Part shown: piece by piece, positions 47,929 to 52,419 of the stretch
How the letters are laid out: each line of letters opens with the position of its first letter
How positions within the stretch are numbered: the first letter of the stretch is position 1
DNA from: Bacteroidota bacterium
GTDB lineage: Bacteria > Bacteroidota > Bacteroidia > Chitinophagales > Chitinophagaceae
DNA: 52,419 nt
Reading direction: 5' to 3'
NCBI GenBank assembly: GCA_013285905.1
Contig: JABDGU010000013.1
Span: 1 to 52,419, forward strand
Position numbers and translations under genes: made by a program
The notes under the pieces: generated by a model
The model's input: the letters and a program-made list of their open reading frames with translations, nothing else
Database searches by the model: none
Told to the model about the DNA's origin: nothing

Positions 47929-49167
47929 ATGCGCATGAAAAAATTCTGTACCATTTCTACATCCTTACTGCTAAGCACCTTTACCGTATTCGGAGCGGGC
48001 TTCCAACTCAACCTGCAAGGCGTGCGGCAACTGGCCATGGGTGGCAGCGGCACCGCTTACCCCTGGGATATATCCTGCATTTTCTACAACCCCGCCTGTA
48101 TATCCTATATGGATGGTTTCCAGGCCTATGCCAGCCTTGTTGCCCTGATGCCCAATGCCCAATATATTTCCGGCACCTACAGCACCCGCACACAGGCGCA
48201 AGTATTTTACCCCTTCAATGTTTATATAGGTGGCCCGCTGAAAAGTAATAATCGTATTGGCCTTGGTTTGGGCATTTATACACCTTTCGGTAGTGGCATA
48301 AAATGGGATGATGACTGGACAGGGCGCTATGCTATCAGGTCCAGCAATTTGGAAGCTATTTATTTTCAGCCTACCGCTTCTTATAAGATCAATGATATTT
48401 TTTCAGTAGGGGCAGGACTTATTTATGCCTATGGCAATGTGGACGTAAAGGCCGCCATACCTGTGCAGAGCCAGCAGGGTAGCACAGACCCCGCCTCGGA
48501 ACTGTCGGGCAATGCGAATGGCTTTGGATATAATATCGGCCTTCATGCCAAACCGATGAAGTGGCTGCAACTGGGCCTCACTTATCGCTCGCAGGTGAAA
48601 ATGAAAGTGAGCAATGGGGACGCCTCCTTTACTGATATACCGGAATCTATTTCGAACATGTTCCCGGTGGGTACGAAGTTTAATACAAGTTTGCCTCTGC
48701 CGCAGGTAGTGTCATTTGGTGTGGCCGTAAACGCGACCGAAAAATTAGTCGTGCAAATGGACATTAATTATGTAGGCTGGAGTTCTATTGACTCACTTAA
48801 ATTTGATTTTACAAATCATACTCAGCTCTTGAAGGATAACCATTCCCCGCGCCACTATCAAAACACAGTGGCGATACGTTTAGGTGCACATTATGCGCTC
48901 ACAGATAAATGGGCGCTTATGGCTGGTGCCGCTTACGACCCCACGCCAGTTACAGATGGTTTTGTTTCGCCCGACCTGCCCGATGCCAACCGCATTGTAT
49001 TGACAGGAGGCCTTGATTTTAAACTCAACCGCAAAATCAACATCATGGCAGCGTTTGAATATGTAACAACAGCCAAACGTGATGGTTCTTTTGATTATGC
49101 GGGCCTGTCAGGCACTTACCAAACCAAGGCATTAAGCCCATGCCTTGGCGCAACTTATAATTTCTAA
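47929..49167 (+). CDS. OmpP1/FadL/TodX-family outer-membrane porin
   Basis: A 412-residue outer-membrane channel for hydrophobic compounds. Signal peptide (MKKFCTISTSLLLSTFTVF...), N-terminal hatch (GAGFQLNLQGVRQLAMGGSG, SCIFYNPACISYMDG), a long beta-barrel with alternating strands, and a closing aromatic strand (ATYNF). Family members import fatty acids or aromatic hydrocarbons. The start codon ATG 47929 or ATG 47935 (MKKFCTIS) is uncertain by two residues. The SGNH-family lipoprotein gene follows 8-20 bp later, one operon. Confidence 0.9.
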   Translation: MRMKKFCTISTSLLLSTFTVFGAGFQLNLQGVRQLAMGGSGTAYPWDISCIFYNPACISYMDGFQAYASLVALMPNAQYISGTYSTRTQAQVFYPFNVYIGGPLKSNNRIGLGLGIYTPFGSGIKWDDDWTGRYAIRSSNLEAIYFQPTASYKINDIFSVGAGLIYAYGNVDVKAAIPVQSQQGSTDPASELSGNANGFGYNIGLHAKPMKWLQLGLTYRSQVKMKVSNGDASFTDIPESISNMFPVGTKFNTSLPLPQVVSFGVAVNATEKLVVQMDINYVGWSSIDSLKFDFTNHTQLLKDNHSPRHYQNTVAIRLGAHYALTDKWALMAGAAYDPTPVTDGFVSPDLPDANRIVLTGGLDFKLNRKINIMAAFEYVTTAKRDGSFDYAGLSGTYQTKALSPCLGATYNF

Positions 49168-49186
49168 GAGATAAATGAAATTTCAG

Positions 49187-50488
49187 ATGAAACGAATTTA
49201 TACGATATTCTTTATAGCTGTCTTGCTTATTGCAGGCTGTAAGCCTAATCTTACTACCACTAAGCCTGTGGCAGGTACTGCGGATTTTTCAAAGTACCTT
49301 GCTGTAGGCACTAATTTCACTGCGGGATTTGCAGACGGAACGCTTTACAAAACAGGCCAGCAAAATTCTTATCCCTCCATCTTAGCAACGCAGTTCAGTA
49401 TGGTTGGCGGTGGTGCTTTTGTGCAACCGCTTTTACAAACCGATGCCGGCTATCCATCGGCAAAACTGGTGCTGGGCTATGCTACAGATTGCAGCGGCAC
49501 AAGTTTAGGCCCTGTAAATTTCACAGGCAGCAATAGTGGAGATGCGGCATCTGTCGCGTCGCAGGGGCCGTTTAATAATGTAGGAGTGCCGGTTATAAAA
49601 TGCAGCGATTATTTAACCGTTGGCTTTGGCAACCAAAATCCCTATGCTGCACGGTTTTTTGCCAATCTTGCTACCGAAACACCGCTTATGGAGGCCATGA
49701 GGCTGGGGCATACTTTTTTCACATGCTGGTTGGGGCCTTATGATGTATTGTTATATGCTGTGTCGGGAGGCACAGGAAATGTACCTGGAACACAACTCCC
49801 TGACATTTCAGACACAGGCATATTTCGACATGTATATACTACGGTAGTGGATTCACTGACTAAAAATGGAGCAAAAGGAGTGCTTATTAATGTGCCAAGT
49901 ATATCAGGCATGCCTTTTTTTACAACTATTCCTCCAAATGGCTTGGTATTGGATCCTACACAAGCTGCTGCCTTGAATAGCCAATGGGCGTCAAACGGCA
50001 ATATGAGTTTCCATAGCGATTCTAATTATTTTGTTGTTACAGATTATGCTTCGCCAAATTATACAAGGCAAATATATCCTGATGAATTTATATTGCTTTC
50101 TGCAAACGATTCCATTAAATGCGCAGGCTGGGGCAGCAAGATCCCTATATCTACAAAATATGTTCTTACGAGGGCTAAACTTGCAAACATTACAAGCTAT
50201 ATAGGCTACTATAACAATATTATACAACAAGCAGCCACAAAGTACAGCATACCCTATATAGACATCAACGCTTACATAACAACATTGCAAAGAGGAATGG
50301 CGTTCAACGGAGTTAATTTTTCAACACAGTATATAGCCGGAGGGGCTTTTTCATTGGATGGCATACATTTTACTCCAAAAGGTTATGCGCTTATTGCTAA
50401 TGAGATCATCCGCAACATCAATAACGCGTATCATTCCACCATACCTTATGTGGATGTGAACGCGTACAGTGGCATTAAATTTCCCTAA
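49187..50488 (+). CDS. SGNH/GDSL-family lipoprotein with lost catalytic residues, FadL partner
   Basis: A lipoprotein (signal IFFIAVLLIAG-Cys) of the SGNH group that in Bacteroidota is encoded after FadL-like porins. Numbering from ATG 49175, block I, normally GNSLTAG, reads GTNFTAG (45-51), so Ser47 is Asn (codon AAT 49313-49315). Block III, normally GNND, reads GPYD (187-190), replacing its Asn with Tyr189 (TAT 49739-49741). Block V D-x-x-H (Asp395, His398, DGIH) is kept, and the rest of the family pattern (FADGTLY, NSYP, TFFTCW, PKGYALIANEI) is intact. It is therefore probably a non-hydrolytic member. The start 49187 gives the better lipoprotein signal; 49175 is also in frame. Confidence 0.88.
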   Translation: MKRIYTIFFIAVLLIAGCKPNLTTTKPVAGTADFSKYLAVGTNFTAGFADGTLYKTGQQNSYPSILATQFSMVGGGAFVQPLLQTDAGYPSAKLVLGYATDCSGTSLGPVNFTGSNSGDAASVASQGPFNNVGVPVIKCSDYLTVGFGNQNPYAARFFANLATETPLMEAMRLGHTFFTCWLGPYDVLLYAVSGGTGNVPGTQLPDISDTGIFRHVYTTVVDSLTKNGAKGVLINVPSISGMPFFTTIPPNGLVLDPTQAAALNSQWASNGNMSFHSDSNYFVVTDYASPNYTRQIYPDEFILLSANDSIKCAGWGSKIPISTKYVLTRAKLANITSYIGYYNNIIQQAATKYSIPYIDINAYITTLQRGMAFNGVNFSTQYIAGGAFSLDGIHFTPKGYALIANEIIRNINNAYHSTIPYVDVNAYSGIKFP

Positions 50489-50491
50489 AAT

Positions 50492-50526
50492 AAAAACAGG
50501 CAGTCTTTGCAGATCTGCCTGTTTTT
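50492..50526. terminator. Bidirectional terminator between convergent genes
   Basis: A perfect 12-bp stem (AAAAACAGGCAG / CTGCCTGTTTTT) around an 11-base loop, between the SGNH-family and esterase genes. Confidence 0.9.
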
Positions 50527-50560
50527 AAAATGGCTTGAATTATATAAAGTCTTCGAAGTT

Positions 50561-51769
50561 TTATTCTATTGTCAATTTTCTTATTACAGGCAAATAGTCT
50601 TGCCCGTTGTATATTCTGACTACATACATTCCTTTAGCGAAGTGAGAAGTATTGATATCGTAGTTCTTTTTGCCGGCTGCATTAGTATGCAATACCATCC
50701 TGCCCGAAATATCGTAAACATAGATGTCGCCGATAGCTAAAGATGATTTGATTGCCACTTCAGTGCTGGCAGGATTAGGATATAAGTCGAGGTCGGGGTT
50801 TTGCGTTACTTCATTTACGCCTGCAGTGCCGCACACCAGTGTGTAGAGGAAATTAGTAACAAGGGAGTCGACACGCGGAAATTTGGTCGGGTTATTATCC
50901 CATGGCACATGACCATCACCGGGGAAAACCAAACTCCAATGATAAATACTTTCTGCATTATACTGGGACTCTAATGAACCTAAACCGCATAGTGTTACAG
51001 GTATTGTATCGCCAGTGATCGGAACGGGCTTTCCACAAGTATAGGGTACTACTTCGTCCTGGTCGCCCTGCGCATTTACAGACGGCTTATCGCCGGGGCC
51101 TATAAGGTTTATTTTATTCAAGCCACCTGCAAGGCTGATGATGGCTTTTGATTTGGTGGTATATCCGGCATTGCCGCTATTGCCTTCAAAACCGCCATTG
51201 TTGTTCATGGCATCTACAATATAATTGGGGCATTCGCCCAGGCTGTCGATATAACCAACATGCATATAAAGTACTGCACCTGCAGAGTTGCCGCCTATGA
51301 AAATATTGTCAGTATCTATTTTGTAGGTATTAGTCGTTGCTGCGTCCATTACAAAATAACGTATGGCAGCTTTCCCATCACTCATTGCTTTTATTACTAC
51401 ATCAATGATTTGTGCAGAGTCTGCTAATTGAAATATTGTTCCCAAACGGTAATTAATAGATGCAGTAACATAGCCTCTCTGGCAAAGGTTGCGGCATAGC
51501 TGCACACAAGTGCTGTCGTCATTGCTTGTGCCAGATATAAAAGTGCCGCCATGGGCCATTATTACTAATGGCCTTTTGGTATAAGTATCACCTGTGGGCT
51601 GATAAATATCCATCGACAGGCTATAGGTGGTTGAGTAAGTTACAGTGGTAACAGTATAGGTTGGGAAAATAGTATTGAGGTATCTCCCATTCCCGCACTG
51701 GGCTTTGGAAACCTGCCCGCATAATAAGCCCATACATACAAGCAATACCGAGTAGAGTTTTGTATTCAT
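50561..51769 (-). CDS. Esterase (alpha/beta hydrolase) exported by the type IX system
   Basis: A 402-residue carboxylesterase-like enzyme. Signal peptide (1-23), hydrolase core with oxyanion block MAHGGTFISG (71-80), nucleophile Ser162 in GGNSAGAV, an acid in GDQDEVVPY (236-243) and His287 in GDGHVPWD, then a C-terminal type A sorting domain (about 325-402: LDLYPNPASTEVAI, GMYVVRI, RKLTIE). Such domains are cleaved as the protein is released or attached to the cell surface. It probably acts on feruloyl/acetyl esters or similar; specificity is inference. The type IX system genes themselves are not in this window. Confidence 0.9.
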   Translation of the reverse strand: MNTKLYSVLLVCMGLLCGQVSKAQCGNGRYLNTIFPTYTVTTVTYSTTYSLSMDIYQPTGDTYTKRPLVIMAHGGTFISGTSNDDSTCVQLCRNLCQRGYVTASINYRLGTIFQLADSAQIIDVVIKAMSDGKAAIRYFVMDAATTNTYKIDTDNIFIGGNSAGAVLYMHVGYIDSLGECPNYIVDAMNNNGGFEGNSGNAGYTTKSKAIISLAGGLNKINLIGPGDKPSVNAQGDQDEVVPYTCGKPVPITGDTIPVTLCGLGSLESQYNAESIYHWSLVFPGDGHVPWDNNPTKFPRVDSLVTNFLYTLVCGTAGVNEVTQNPDLDLYPNPASTEVAIKSSLAIGDIYVYDISGRMVLHTNAAGKKNYDINTSHFAKGMYVVRIYNGQDYLPVIRKLTIE

Positions 51770-51985
51770 AAGTATTATTTTTTGGTTAATTATTTGGTGT
51801 GTATCTGCAATGTAAGAATTATAATTATAAAAATGAATTTTTTATATGAATGGGTATTTATGTACTAAACAGTGGGGTACATTTTTTAAAGAGGGATTGA
51901 AAACTATTTTTTAGGCAGGCCCATACACGTTTATTGTAAATAGTTTATATTTATGGGAATTATAGGATAGAGAAGAAAAATTTGC

Positions 51986-52419
51986 ATGGCGACATCTGCT
52001 AAGGTTCGAATTCGATACCTGCCCGGTATTAGTTTCCTGGTAATTGGTGTGGGTGTATTAACCCTCATTGGCTGGCAATTTGATATTGCGAGGCTTAAAA
52101 GCATTGTGCCGAATGCTACACCCATGAACCCGGTAACTGCTATTACTTTTATCCTAAGCGGCGCTTGGTTATTGACCTGGTCCAGGTATAAAAATAAATA
52201 CAAAGCAGGAGGCTATTTAATTGCCTGTATTATTTCAGCTATTGGGCTGTTACATTTTATTAGTTATTTCTTTGCCCTCGACAATGTAAGACTGGACTAT
52301 TTATTGTATGCAGACAAAATAAGAAACAGCAATATTCCCAATAAAATAGCGCCGAATACAGCCTTCCTTTTTCTTCTATGCGGCATTGCAATGTTTATCA
52401 ATAATTCAAGGCAAAAGCT
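51986..52419 (+). CDS. Membrane protein, N-terminal part only (cut by right edge)
   Basis: An open frame from ATG 51986 runs off the window after at least 144 residues. It has four membrane helices (LPGISFLVIGVGVLTLIGW, PVTAITFILSGAWLLTW, YLIACIISAIGLLHFISYFF, TAFLFLLCGIAMFI) with short loops. The pattern MNPVTAITFILSG and APNTAFLFLLCG resembles the membrane sensor part that precedes PAS/histidine kinase or GGDEF domains. The rest is unseen, so I do not name it. Confidence 0.6.
   Translation, partial: MATSAKVRIRYLPGISFLVIGVGVLTLIGWQFDIARLKSIVPNATPMNPVTAITFILSGAWLLTWSRYKNKYKAGGYLIACIISAIGLLHFISYFFALDNVRLDYLLYADKIRNSNIPNKIAPNTAFLFLLCGIAMFINNSRQK

Noticed and set aside
1-52419. CRISPR array, tRNA or rRNA genes, insertion sequences, prophage
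   Set aside because: I looked for spaced identical repeats, tRNA-like cloverleaf arms with CCA-type ends, rRNA signatures, transposases and integrases, and found none. A tRNA scan was not possible.

Overview
The window is chromosomal DNA of a member of the Bacteroidota, most likely the Chitinophagales/Chitinophagaceae. Support for this comes from a 1107-residue SecA, a TonB-dependent receptor with a carboxypeptidase-like N-terminal domain, an esterase with a type IX secretion C-terminal domain, and a FadL-like porin paired with an SGNH-type lipoprotein. DUF3347 and DUF6252-like lipoproteins and repeated TAnnTTTG-type -7 promoter elements with few Shine-Dalgarno sites also fit. The family-level placement is inference. 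I see no rRNA, tRNA, CRISPR array, insertion sequence or prophage.

Layout. 1-24.4 kb is mostly housekeeping: a cut-off DUF6580 membrane protein, secA, a secreted repeat protein, divergent rlmI/recN, an Nramp transporter fused to a universal stress domain, kup, a TPR-adenylate cyclase, a secreted Cys-containing protein, DinB-like, dusB, a phosphodiesterase, lipoproteins, a YdcF-like protein and pruA. 24.4-33.1 kb holds small secreted and soluble proteins, a nuclease-gene remnant, a sterol-desaturase-like protein, an alpha/beta hydrolase, and the prs-rplY-pth translation/nucleotide cluster, interrupted by an opposite-strand MFS gene flanked by repeats. OsmC and a Rossmann-fold oxidoreductase follow. 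33.3-40 kb carries the TonB receptor, a DUF3347 lipoprotein, YciI, NTF2-like and beta-barrel proteins, a GNAT enzyme and a tandem pair of duplicated exported proteins among palindromic repeats. 40.3-42.5 kb is tex.

42.6-47 kb is the accessory part: an overlapping DUF4258/DUF2283 pair, an antitoxin-like orphan, an unknown protein, an overlapping HipA-like kinase/DUF3037 pair, about 800 bp of gene-free DNA with 10-bp phased direct repeats and inverted repeats, and a secreted-protein gene apparently split by a one-base frameshift. 47-52.4 kb has a GNAT-like protein, a FadL-family porin, an SGNH-family lipoprotein that has lost its nucleophile Ser and block III Asn, a T9SS-exported esterase, and the start of a membrane protein cut by the right edge.

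The most unusual points are the inactive-looking SGNH partner of FadL, the HipA-like/DUF3037 and DUF4258/DUF2283 modules with the iteron-like DNA beside them, the frameshifted gene, and at least six families of short dispersed palindromic repeats between genes. None of the functional statements has been checked by a database search.
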